This document shows positions 7,604-13,988 of a stretch of 13,988 nt of DNA, in pieces; positions within the stretch are counted from its first letter, which is position 1, and each line of letters begins with the position of its first letter. Location of the stretch: the NCBI GenBank assembly GCA_046715035.1, contig JBKJZR010000275.1:1-13988 (forward strand). The letters run 5' to 3'. The translations under genes and the position numbers were made by a program. The notes beneath the pieces were generated by a model. That model saw nothing but the letters and a program-made list of their open reading frames with translations, made no database searches and was not told the DNA's origin. This stretch comes from PALSA-1004 sp046715035 (lineage in GTDB: Bacteria > Pseudomonadota > Gammaproteobacteria > Burkholderiales > SG8-41).

Positions 7604-8446
7604 ATGAAAATCCCCAAACGACTCCAGCCGCTGATTGAAGACGGCCTGATCGACGCCGTCATCCGCCAGCTGATGAGCGGCAAGGAGGCGATGGTCTTCG
7701 TCGTGCGCTGCGGAGAAGAGATCCGCTGTGCCAAGGTCTACAAGGAAGCCAACAAGCGCAGCTTTCGCCAAGCTGTCGATTACACCGAAAACCGCAAGAC
7801 CAAGAACAGCCGTCGCGCGCGCGCCATGGAAAAAGGCACGCGGTACGGGCGCAAAGCCCAGGAGGAAGCCTGGCAAAGCGCCGAAGTCGATGCTTTGTAC
7901 CGCCTCGCTGCTGCGGGTGTGCGGGTCCCCACGCCCTACAACTTTCACGAAGGCGTGTTGCTGATGGAGCTGGTGACCGACGCCAACGGCGAACCGGCGG
8001 CCCGGCTCAACGACGTGGAATTCACTGCAGAAGACGCCCGCAAACATCATCACTCGTTAATGATCGAGGTAGTGCGCATGCTGTGCGCCGGCGTCGTGCA
8101 CGGCGACCTTTCCGAATTCAACGTGCTCGTGGGCAGCGCAGGCCCGGTCATCATCGATCTGCCTCAAGCCGTGGATGCCGCGGGAAACAACCACGCCAAG
8201 CGCATGCTGGAACGCGACGTCCTCAACCTGACGACCTACTTCGGCCGCTACGCCCCGCAGCTGCTCGTCACCGAATACGGAAAAGAGATCTGGTCGCTCT
8301 ACGAAAACGGAGGCTTGACCCCGGACGTGAAGCTGACCGGCCGGTTCGCGCAGATCCTGAAACCCGTCGACCTCGACGGCGTGGTGCGGGAAATCGATGA
8401 TGCCCGCGCCGAAGAGGCTGCGCGGCGGCTGCGCCAAGAGGGATGA
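7604..8446 (+). CDS. RIO1-type atypical serine protein kinase
   Basis: 280-residue protein with the RIO kinase fold, predicted to be a cytoplasmic ATP-dependent kinase or ATPase. The nucleotide loop is MSGKEAMVFVV (24-34, the RIO STGKEA-type loop) and the ATP-anchoring Lys is K44 in CAKVYK. The flexible segment typical of RIO1 follows (KRSFRQAVDYTENRKTKNSRRARAM, about 51-75). The catalytic loop is VHGDLSEFNVLV (165-176) with Asp168 and Asn173, and the metal-binding loop is IIDLPQAVD (183-191) with Asp185. All key residues are present, so it should be active. Family role in eukaryotes and archaea is ribosome maturation; the bacterial role is not settled. The ATG has no recognisable Shine-Dalgarno. 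Nothing links it functionally to the neighbouring Bug genes. Confidence 0.92.
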   Translation: MKIPKRLQPLIEDGLIDAVIRQLMSGKEAMVFVVRCGEEIRCAKVYKEANKRSFRQAVDYTENRKTKNSRRARAMEKGTRYGRKAQEEAWQSAEVDALYRLAAAGVRVPTPYNFHEGVLLMELVTDANGEPAARLNDVEFTAEDARKHHHSLMIEVVRMLCAGVVHGDLSEFNVLVGSAGPVIIDLPQAVDAAGNNHAKRMLERDVLNLTTYFGRYAPQLLVTEYGKEIWSLYENGGLTPDVKLTGRFAQILKPVDLDGVVREIDDARAEEAARRLRQEG

Positions 8447-8631
8447 GTCGCGGTAAGGGGGTTGGAATGCACTGCCCCAAATTGTTTGTACGGTCCTCTT
8501 GCAGAAAACCCCCGGTCTGACCCCGTAGCGATCATCTTGATTGTCCGGCGGGGAGCGAGATGCCCTTAACCCGCCCTGCTCCGGCCAGGTCGTTCGCTTC
8601 GAGGTCCATGCGGATGGCGCCTGCGCGCGTC
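8447..8631. other. Convergent intergenic region between the RIO kinase and desaturase genes
   Basis: The two flanking genes converge here. The region holds a separated inverted pair GGGGGTT (8457-8463) and AACCCCC (8507-8513) with a 43-nt loop, and a GTCTGACCCCGT string (8515-8526) close to GTCGGACCCCGT at 12195-12206. This resembles a fragment of a dispersed intergenic repeat. No compact terminator hairpin with a T-run was found. Confidence 0.3.
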
Positions 8632-9621
8632 TTACGGCCGTTGCCGCTCGGCGAAGATGATCGGCCAGGTATCGGCGAAGCGCCGCACTTCGGCGTTGTC
8701 GAGAATGCCGTGTTCGCGCAGCGCCCGGTGCAGTGCCGGCAAGTGATAGTGCGGCACGGCCGGGTAGAGATGATGGGCGAGGTGGTAATTGACGTGGTGC
8801 GGGAAGATTAAGAGACGCTGCCATCCGTTGGCGAGGTTAGTGCGCGCCGCGGTGAGCGGTGACGAATAATCGGTCACCGCGCCGTGCTCGCAAATGGCGC
8901 GCAGCCTGAGTATCGCCTGCAGCAAGGTGGCGAGCGGGATCATCCACAGGACGACGTACTGCCAACCCCAGCCACTGGCAAAGGCGACAATGGGTGCGAG
9001 CCCGTGAAAGCCGGCTACCATCCAGCGGTCGCTGCGTGCCTGCTGCTTTAGGGCCAACGAGGTATCGTGGAGAGGCCGTTCGGCGAGTTGGGTATCGGTG
9101 TTGATCGCCGGGTTGCCGAAAAAATAGGCATAGTTCTTCCATGCCGTGAGGCCAAGCAGATCCCGCGCCAGCTTCTTCAGCAAATAGCTCTTGCCGCGCG
9201 GGTAGCCGCCGTGCAACGCGATGTCCGGGTCCTGCGCCTGATAGAGATGATTGTGATGCAGGCGATGGATCACCCGATAGGTGCACATGGACACGCCGCC
9301 CAGCATGCCGCAGAAACGCCCGACGAGATCGTTGAGCCAGCGCGTCTGATACAGGCGGTAGTGGGCGGCGTCATGAGCGAGAATGAACAGCGCGTGCTGC
9401 AACGGGCCGATGAGGACGATGGCGATCAGCGCGGCCCACACGGACCAGAAGGCGATCGCGAAGCCGAGCACCAAGGCGATCAGCACGAAAGTCTGCACGA
9501 TGGCCATCGTCGAGCGCAGCGGCGAAAGCTGCGTCAGCGGCCGCAGCACGTGCGCTGGCAGCTTCTTGCGTACATCGTCGCGGAACTCTTCCCCGGCGGC
9601 AGGCGGCGATGCGATGGCCAT
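8632..9621 (-). CDS. Membrane fatty acid desaturase family protein
   Basis: Di-iron membrane desaturase/hydroxylase (FA_desaturase family) of 329 residues from the chosen start. Three histidine boxes are intact: H83-DAA-H87, H119-RL-HH123 and H280-LA-HH284, with a further HH at 275-276. Hydrophobic segments lie at about 41-58, 62-80 and 205-240, consistent with an inner-membrane protein. Acyl-lipid, sphingolipid-type or carotenoid substrates are all possible; the boxes do not decide it. The frame is open 27 codons further upstream (to 9702), but that extension has no membrane-protein character and MAIASPP is a more natural start. The Shine-Dalgarno is weak. It is the only - strand gene here, diverging from Bug protein 5. 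Confidence 0.9.
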   Translation of the reverse strand: MAIASPPAAGEEFRDDVRKKLPAHVLRPLTQLSPLRSTMAIVQTFVLIALVLGFAIAFWSVWAALIAIVLIGPLQHALFILAHDAAHYRLYQTRWLNDLVGRFCGMLGGVSMCTYRVIHRLHHNHLYQAQDPDIALHGGYPRGKSYLLKKLARDLLGLTAWKNYAYFFGNPAINTDTQLAERPLHDTSLALKQQARSDRWMVAGFHGLAPIVAFASGWGWQYVVLWMIPLATLLQAILRLRAICEHGAVTDYSSPLTAARTNLANGWQRLLIFPHHVNYHLAHHLYPAVPHYHLPALHRALREHGILDNAEVRRFADTWPIIFAERQRP

Positions 9622-9769
9622 CTTTTGCGTTGCTCTAAGTATTAATGAGGATTCAGTAAATAGTTTACGCCTTCTCACCTTCTCCCCAGCCCCACAAGGC
9701 AAGGCCTGTGAACATCAAGTAAGATAGGCCGGCTTCGACATCGAAATGACCAGCCCCAAGGAGCCGCCC
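9622..9769. promoter_or_regulatory. Divergent promoter region with an AT-rich palindrome
   Basis: 148 nt separate the divergent starts of the desaturase and Bug 5. It is more AT-rich than its surroundings between about 9635 and 9670. It contains a perfect odd-centred palindrome GTAAATAGTTTAC (9656-9668) and, on the - strand, a TAATAC -10-like element (9639-9644) facing the desaturase. The palindrome could be an operator acting on the desaturase, on Bug 5 or on both. Short palindromes occur by chance, so this is tentative. Confidence 0.3.
9758..9763 (+). promoter_or_regulatory. Shine-Dalgarno AAGGAG choosing the second ATG of Bug 5
   Basis: AAGGAG lies 6 nt before ATG 9770, whereas the upstream ATG at 9746 has no such site. 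The shorter start also gives a standard signal peptide. Confidence 0.7.
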
Positions 9770-10759
9770 ATGGCCGCCGCCAGCCCATCCGCCGCGCGAA
9801 TTCCCGCAGTGGCGCTGATCTTTTTCGCTGCACTCCTCGGGCCAGGAACCGCCTCGGCACAGGCATACCCATCGAAACCCATCAAGCTCATCGTGGGATT
9901 CCCTCCCGGCGGTGGATCGGACGCGCTCGCCCGCATCCTCGGCGCCGCGCTCACCGAAAAGCTCGGCCAGCAGATCCTCGTCGACAACAAGCCGGGCGCC
10001 AACACGATTGTCGCCAGCCAATACGTGCTGACCCAGCCCGCAGACGGCTACACGCTGCTCTTCGTCTCGGCGTCCTTCGCGATCAACCCCAGCCTCTACA
10101 AGCTCACCTACGACATCGAGAAGGACTACACACCCGTCGCGGTGGTGGCGATCGTGCCGCTGCTGCTCATCACCAACAACAATGTGCCCGCGCAGTCGGT
10201 CAGAGATCTCGTCGCCATGGCCAAAGCGCAGCCGGGCAAGCTCACCTACGCTTCGTTCGGCATCGGCAGCGCCGCACATCTCGCCGGCGAGATGCTGCTC
10301 AGCATGACCGGCGCCGAAATGGTCCACGTGCCCTACAAGGGCAGCGCCCCCGCGGTCGCGGACGTCATCGGCGGCCGCGTGACGATGATGCTGCCGGGCA
10401 TCGGCTCGGCGATCAACCTGGCGCGGGAGGGGAAATTGAAAGGCCTTGCCGTCTCCACCGGCAAGCGCGTCCTGGGTGCGCCGGACATTCCCACCATCGC
10501 CGAAACCGGCGTTCCCGGCTTCGACGTGGCGACGTGGGAGTCGATTCAGGCGCCGGCGGGCACGCCGCCGGATGTGGTGGCGAAGCTCAACGCCGCCATT
10601 CGCGAAGTCGTCGCCTCGCCCGACCTGCGCCAGAAGATGATCAATCTGGGATTCGAGCCTGACGCGACGAAATCGCCGGCCGAATCCGCACAGTTCGTCA
10701 GGAGCGAGATGAACAAGTGGGGCAAGCTCGTCAGGGAACGCAACATCAAGGTGGAGTAA
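9770..10759 (+). CDS. Bug-family (TctC) periplasmic solute-binding protein 5
   Basis: TctC-family receptor of 329 residues from ATG 9770; an ATG at 9746 in the same frame would add eight residues but lacks a ribosome-binding site. The signal peptide ends at TASA (30). Motifs are VGFPPGGGSDALAR (42-55), VDNKPGANTIVA (71-82), ADGYTLLF (91-98), INPSLYKLTYDIEKDY (105-120), SFGIGSAAHLAGEML (162-176) and HVPYKGSAPAVADVIGG (186-202). It precedes the DadA-like dehydrogenase gene by 53 nt on the same strand. Its ligand may therefore be an amino acid or amino-acid derivative rather than a simple dicarboxylate, by context only. Confidence 0.95.
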   Translation: MAAASPSAARIPAVALIFFAALLGPGTASAQAYPSKPIKLIVGFPPGGGSDALARILGAALTEKLGQQILVDNKPGANTIVASQYVLTQPADGYTLLFVSASFAINPSLYKLTYDIEKDYTPVAVVAIVPLLLITNNNVPAQSVRDLVAMAKAQPGKLTYASFGIGSAAHLAGEMLLSMTGAEMVHVPYKGSAPAVADVIGGRVTMMLPGIGSAINLAREGKLKGLAVSTGKRVLGAPDIPTIAETGVPGFDVATWESIQAPAGTPPDVVAKLNAAIREVVASPDLRQKMINLGFEPDATKSPAESAQFVRSEMNKWGKLVRERNIKVE

Positions 10760-10812
10760 CGGGTTCGCGTGGGACGCCACTGCGTACGCGCCGCGAATTG
10801 TAGGGAAGATTC

Positions 10813-12066
10813 ATGGGAAGCGCAGGTGAAGTGACGGTCGTCGGCGCCGGCATCGTCGGCGTGTGCTGCGCGGCATGGCTGCAGAGGGCGGGCTTCACGG
10901 TAACCCTCATCGACGCCGGTCCCATCGGCGAGGGCGCCTCGTACGGCAACGCGGGCAACATCAGCCCCGGCGCGGTCGTTCCCCACACCATTCCCGGGTT
11001 TCTCAAGGACGTGCCCGGCTGGCTATTCGATGCCGACGGGCCGCTCGCCGTGCGCCCCGGCTACATCCTCAAGGCCCTTCCGTGGCTCCTCGCCGCGGTG
11101 AAGTCGAGCAAACCAGCAGCGGCCCTGAAGACCTCGCGCGCGATGAGCGCGCTGCATCGCGGCACGTTCGAGGCTTACGACGCGCTCACCCGCAACACGG
11201 AGGCCGCGGCGCTGATCGAGCGCTGCGGCCAGCTCGCCGTCTCCGAGTACCCGCGCACGGCGCAGGGCTCGCAGATGGCGCAGTCCATGCGCGAGGCGGC
11301 GGGCGTGAAGACGGTGGTGCTGGACGAGCATGAGATTCGCGAGGTAGAGCCCGCGCTGGCACCCATTTTCAAGAGCGGCATGTTGATGCCCGAGCACGGC
11401 CGCTGCAAGAATCCCCACCGTCTCGTGCAGATCCTCGCCGGGGAAGCCAAGCGCAACGGCGCGACGATCCTGCGCGGCAAGGTGACCGGCTTCCAGACGA
11501 ACGCGGACCGCGTGCTGGGCATCATGCTCGATGGCACGCTCCGGCCCGTCGAGCGCGTGGTGATCGCGGCGGGCGCGGCTTCCGGCGAGTTGAGTGCGAG
11601 GCTCGGTACGTCCCTCCCGGTCGAAGCGGAGCGCGGTTACCACATCACGATCGGCGATCCGGGCGTGATGCCGCGCATCCCGGTCATGCATTGCGACGCC
11701 AAATTCGTCGGCGCGCCGATGAACATGGGCCTGCGGCTCGCGGGGACAGCCGAGTTCGCGGGCATCGACGCTGCTCCGAACTGGAAGCGCGCCGACATTC
11801 TCGAAGCGCAGGCGCGGCGCATGTTTCCCGGCGTGCGGCTGGAAAAGGTAACGCGGTGGGCAGGCAACCGTCCCAGCCTGCCCGACGGGCTCCCCGTGCT
11901 GGGTGCGGCGCCCAACTTCGCGAACGCGTTCTTCGCGTTCGGCAACTCTCACTTCGGCATCACCGCCGGGCCGGTCATGGGCAAGCTGCTCGCCTCAATC
12001 GTCGCGGGGCATACGCCCGCCATCGACATCACGCCGTTCAGCCCCACGCGTTTCCGCGGCGCCTGA
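10813..12066 (+). CDS. FAD-dependent D-amino-acid dehydrogenase-like oxidoreductase (DAO/DadA family)
   Basis: 417-residue flavoprotein of the DAO superfamily, close in length to DadA (about 430). The N-terminal Rossmann motif is VVGAGIVGVCCA (9-20), with Asp34 in TLIDAG for the ADP-ribose, then GEGASYGNAGNISPG (39-53), a hallmark of DadA-type enzymes. The C-terminal FAD site is RPSLPDGLPVLG (353-364) followed by GNSHFGITAGPVMGKLLA. The likely reaction is oxidative deamination of an amino or imino acid, with electrons passed to the respiratory chain. AGGGA lies 6 nt before the ATG. It stands 53 nt after Bug 5 and probably shares its transcript. D-amino acids, hydroxyproline or N-methylated amino acids are all possible substrates. 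Its last 59 codons recur as a remnant downstream of mipA. Confidence 0.92.
   Translation: MGSAGEVTVVGAGIVGVCCAAWLQRAGFTVTLIDAGPIGEGASYGNAGNISPGAVVPHTIPGFLKDVPGWLFDADGPLAVRPGYILKALPWLLAAVKSSKPAAALKTSRAMSALHRGTFEAYDALTRNTEAAALIERCGQLAVSEYPRTAQGSQMAQSMREAAGVKTVVLDEHEIREVEPALAPIFKSGMLMPEHGRCKNPHRLVQILAGEAKRNGATILRGKVTGFQTNADRVLGIMLDGTLRPVERVVIAAGAASGELSARLGTSLPVEAERGYHITIGDPGVMPRIPVMHCDAKFVGAPMNMGLRLAGTAEFAGIDAAPNWKRADILEAQARRMFPGVRLEKVTRWAGNRPSLPDGLPVLGAAPNFANAFFAFGNSHFGITAGPVMGKLLASIVAGHTPAIDITPFSPTRFRGA
11890..12066 (+). repeat. 177-bp direct repeat, copy 1 (3' end of the dadA-like gene)
   Basis: This copy is the functional 3' end of the dadA-like gene (codons 360 to stop). Compared by eye with 13085-13261 there are 12 mismatches in 177 positions and no gaps (about 93% identity). 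Similarity stops exactly at the stop codon on the right and just left of the copy on the other side. The two copies are 1195 bp apart, in the same orientation, with the mipA-like gene between them. Confidence 0.9.
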
Positions 12067-12242
12067 GCGAGGATGCCCGTGATGTAGTCATTCAGGGCCG
12101 CATCGCCTGTCATTGAACACTGCGCGTGCGGGCGCCCACATAGGAGCAGGTTTGCGGCGAACAGCGCTAGAATAGCAAGGCGCCATAGGATAAAGTCGGA
12201 CCCCGTGATGATCCCATCTCAACCAGGCAAACGCGGATACCA
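12067..12242 (+). other. Intergenic region upstream of the MipA/OmpV-family gene
   Basis: 176 nt. TAGAAT at 12168-12173 is a reasonable -10 element without a matching -35, and TTGAAC at 12113-12118 has no good partner. It contains GTCGGACCCCGT (12195-12206), similar to a string after the RIO kinase gene. The mipA-like gene probably has its own promoter here, but I cannot place it. Confidence 0.3.
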
Positions 12243-13061
12243 ATGAATTTCACAATACCTGTGCGACTTTTTACTTCTGTGACGATGGTATCGGCGTTCG
12301 CCTTCGCCCCGTGTCCCGCGGCGGCACAGAGTTCTTCGGCAGCGGAGAATGCTGCGATCGAGTATCCGATGGTGGGCGCTGGCGTGCGCACGCGCCCCGC
12401 CTACGACGGCTCGGATTCGCGGATCACAGAGCCCGTGCCCGTGCTCAGATACTATGGACATCCTTTATTTGTCCGCTCGACTCGAGGGGTGCTCGAAGCC
12501 GGAGCGCGCGTGAATCTCACGCCCGAGCTCATACTCGGAGCGCAGGCGGCCTACGAGCAGGGACGCAACTCCGAAGACTCCGATTTCCTCAGGAGCCGCA
12601 ACGTTCCGGGCGTCAATCCCGGGGCATCGCTGGGGGTGCATCTGGAACTGGACCACAAGTTTGGTCCGGTGCCCGTGAACATAATCGCGCGCGTGCGCAA
12701 ACACACCGACTCCGATCGCGGCACGCAAGCCGATCTGCGGATCACTGCCGGAATCTTCGCCAAGGGACCCGTCGCCGCCGGCGTATTTATCCAGCCGACG
12801 TGGGCGAGCGCCAAATCGACGTCGTCCTTCTACGGCATCACGCCGCAGCAGGCAGCGGTAACCGGGCTTCCCGCCTACGATCCGGACGGCGGACTCCTTG
12901 CAACGAGCATCGGATTGATTTATTCCGTCGCCCTCGCTCAACACTGGGTGATCGTCGGCAATTTCGAAGCGCGACGTGTGCACGGCGATGCCGCGCGCAG
13001 TCCGATCACCGAACGCAACTCGGCGTATTCCGCGGCGGTGGGGCTTGCGTATCGGTGGTGA
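12243..13061 (+). CDS. MipA/OmpV-family outer-membrane protein
   Basis: 272-residue predicted beta-barrel protein. A signal peptide (1-28, cleavage after AAA) is followed by the family opening YPMVGAGVRTRPAYDGSD (41-58) and VPVLRYYG (65-72). Alternating strand-like segments follow (VLEAGARVNL, LILGAQAAYEQG, PVNIIARVRK, DLRITAGIFA, ALAQHWVIVGNFEARRV), and the C-terminus is aromatic, Y270-R-W272, as needed for outer-membrane insertion. MipA homologues are scaffold proteins of murein synthesis in E. coli; OmpV-like members have been linked to adhesion or permeability, so the function is open. It separates the dadA-like gene from a duplicated dadA 3' fragment, suggesting arrival by rearrangement. 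No strong Shine-Dalgarno is seen before the ATG. Confidence 0.85.
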   Translation: MNFTIPVRLFTSVTMVSAFAFAPCPAAAQSSSAAENAAIEYPMVGAGVRTRPAYDGSDSRITEPVPVLRYYGHPLFVRSTRGVLEAGARVNLTPELILGAQAAYEQGRNSEDSDFLRSRNVPGVNPGASLGVHLELDHKFGPVPVNIIARVRKHTDSDRGTQADLRITAGIFAKGPVAAGVFIQPTWASAKSTSSFYGITPQQAAVTGLPAYDPDGGLLATSIGLIYSVALAQHWVIVGNFEARRVHGDAARSPITERNSAYSAAVGLAYRW

Positions 13062-13084
13062 TTCGGGATCGGCGATTCGACCGA

Positions 13085-13261
13085 CTCGCCGTGCTGGGTG
13101 CGGCGCCCAACTTCGCGAACGCGTTCTACGCGTTCGGCAACTCCCACTTCGGGGTCACCGGCGGGCCGGTCATGGGCAAGCTGCTCACCGAAATCGTCGC
13201 GGGGCATACGCCCGCAATCGACATCACGCCGTTCAGCCCCACGCGTGTCGGCGGCGCCTGA
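13085..13261 (+). pseudogene. Remnant of a second dadA-like gene (3' 177 bp, repeat copy 2)
   Basis: The frame reads LAVLGAAPNFANAFYAFGNS and on to TPFSPTRVGGA and a stop, matching the C-terminal 58 residues of the dadA-like enzyme upstream. The frame is open but nothing upstream encodes the FAD-binding N-terminus: just 23 nt before it is the stop of the mipA-like gene. Eleven codons differ; eight change the amino acid (P/A, F/Y, I/V, A/G, A/T, S/E, F/V, R/G). A longer open frame running back through mipA in another register is a shadow and not a real protein. The fragment is followed by the ornithine-cyclodeaminase-family gene, so a full paralogue may once have preceded it. Confidence 0.85.
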
Positions 13262-13360
13262 GTACGGTTGGCTCGCTTAAACTAGGTAATCGCCGTTCTG
13301 GTCTGCCCTGAGAATACAGAAGACGCTAGTATTCGCGCTCGACCAGTACGAAACAATCGG

Positions 13361-13988
13361 ATGGCAAAGCTCCTGAACGACGAGCAAGTACGTTCCCTGC
13401 TGACGATGGGCGACGCGCTCATGGCCGTGGAAGACGCGTTTCGGGATGTGGCACGCGGCGAAGCCATCAACGTCGCCAGACAGCGCGGCGCGCTTCACGG
13501 CGTGACGATAAATGCCATGGGCGCCATTTCGCGCGCGCTGGATATGATGGGGATGAAAATTTATCCGATCGTGCGCCATGACGTGACCGTCGGCTCGAGC
13601 TTCCAGGTGCTGGTTTACCGAATTTCGACAGGCGCGCTGATCGCCGTGCTCGAAGCCGAAGCGCTGGCACAGATCCGAACGGGCGCGGCGAGTGGGGTTG
13701 CTACGAAATACCTTGCGCGCAGGGATAGCCGCGTCATGACGCTTTTTGGCGCGGGCTGGCAGGCTCAGGGACAGCTCGACGCGATCAGCCGTGTGCTCCC
13801 CGGCCTGAAGAAAGTCAACGTGGTGGGCCGGACGGCCGAGCGCGTACAGCGATTCTGTGCCGATATGGCGGCGCGTTTTCAGCTCGAGGTCGTCGCCTGC
13901 GACGATCCCGAGCGGGCAGTGTCGGAAGCCGACGTGGTCACCACGGTCACGGGGTCGAGCACGCCGGTGTTCGACGGCCGGTGGTTGC
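13361..13988 (+). CDS. Ornithine cyclodeaminase / mu-crystallin family protein (3' part outside window)
   Basis: An open frame from ATG 13361 runs off the right edge without a stop, giving 209 residues of an expected 310-330. It shows the family's conserved Lys66 in MGMKIYP, the R106-T-G-A-A-S-G motif leading to VATKYLAR (113-120), and the NAD(P)-binding loop FGAGWQAQGQL (129-139) with VNVVGRTAER (152-161). Members include ornithine cyclodeaminase, ketimine reductases, pyrroline-2-carboxylate reductase and alanine dehydrogenase; the sequence seen does not choose between them. Placement beside DadA-like genes fits amino- or imino-acid catabolism. The start has no strong Shine-Dalgarno, but the N-terminus (LLNDEQVRSLLTMGDALMAVEDAF) aligns well with the family. 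Confidence 0.9.
   Translation, partial: MAKLLNDEQVRSLLTMGDALMAVEDAFRDVARGEAINVARQRGALHGVTINAMGAISRALDMMGMKIYPIVRHDVTVGSSFQVLVYRISTGALIAVLEAEALAQIRTGAASGVATKYLARRDSRVMTLFGAGWQAQGQLDAISRVLPGLKKVNVVGRTAERVQRFCADMAARFQLEVVACDDPERAVSEADVVTTVTGSSTPVFDGRWL

Noticed and set aside
8457..8513. GGGGGTT / AACCCCC inverted pair after the RIO kinase gene
   Set aside because: The 43-nt loop and lack of a T-run argue against a terminator; kept only as a note on a possible repeat remnant.
9665..10780. Long - strand open frame of 371 codons opposite Bug 5
   Set aside because: It is rich in Arg, His and Gly as expected of an antisense frame in GC-rich DNA; Bug 5 on the + strand has all family motifs.
11023..11952. 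Long - strand open frame opposite the dadA-like gene
   Set aside because: Antisense shadow; no domain recognisable, and the + strand frame has clear FAD-binding motifs.
12311..13261. Long open frame of 316 codons spanning mipA and the dadA remnant
   Set aside because: Its first part is an arginine-rich shadow of the mipA-like gene, which has a signal peptide and family motifs in its own frame. Only the last 58 codons are dadA homology.
13312..13334. Inverted repeat GAATAC-N11-GTATTC ahead of the OCD-family gene
   Set aside because: It looks operator-like, but six-base arms with a variable spacer are expected dozens of times by chance in 14 kb, and no regulator is nearby.

Overview
The window is GC-rich and densely coded. 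It carries five periplasmic solute-binding proteins of the tripartite tricarboxylate transporter (TctC/Bug) family, together with CoA-metabolism genes. That mix is typical of Betaproteobacteria of the order Burkholderiales (Bordetella/Cupriavidus/Comamonadaceae type). This is an inference from gene content; there is no rRNA or other taxonomic marker. I saw no tRNA, rRNA, CRISPR array, transposase or phage gene.

Left part (1-4483): the 3' tail of an unidentified gene is followed, in the same frame and directly after its stop codon, by the C-terminal remnant of a fumarylacetoacetate-hydrolase-family gene. Next comes a compact operon: Bug protein 1, a crotonase-fold protein, a class III (CaiB/BaiF) CoA-transferase and Bug protein 2, with gaps of 8, 58 and -1 nt. 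The apparent logic is capture of a carboxylate in the periplasm, transfer of CoA onto it, then a crotonase-type conversion of the acyl-CoA. The crotonase lacks both glutamates needed for classical enoyl-CoA hydration. It has a His/Asp pair where some C-C-bond-cleaving crotonases have theirs, so a different reaction is plausible.

Middle part (4484-8446): a small cupin with a strong Shine-Dalgarno and a GTG start, Bug proteins 3 and 4 in tandem, and a stand-alone RIO1-type atypical kinase, all on the + strand.

Right part (8447-13988): a membrane fatty-acid desaturase on the - strand is divergently arranged with Bug protein 5. Bug 5 is followed by a DadA-like FAD amino-acid dehydrogenase/oxidase, an outer-membrane MipA/OmpV-family protein, a 177-bp second copy of the 3' end of the dadA-like gene (pseudogene remnant), and the first two thirds of an ornithine cyclodeaminase/mu-crystallin-family gene that runs off the window. 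The last genes suggest an amino-acid or imino-acid catabolic locus that has been rearranged.

Main points of interest: the unusual crotonase inside a Bug/CoA-transferase operon; five Bug receptors with no TctA/TctB membrane partner in view; and two separate scars of rearrangement (the truncated FAH gene and the 177-bp repeat flanking mipA). I did not find a clear-cut novel defence or mobile system.
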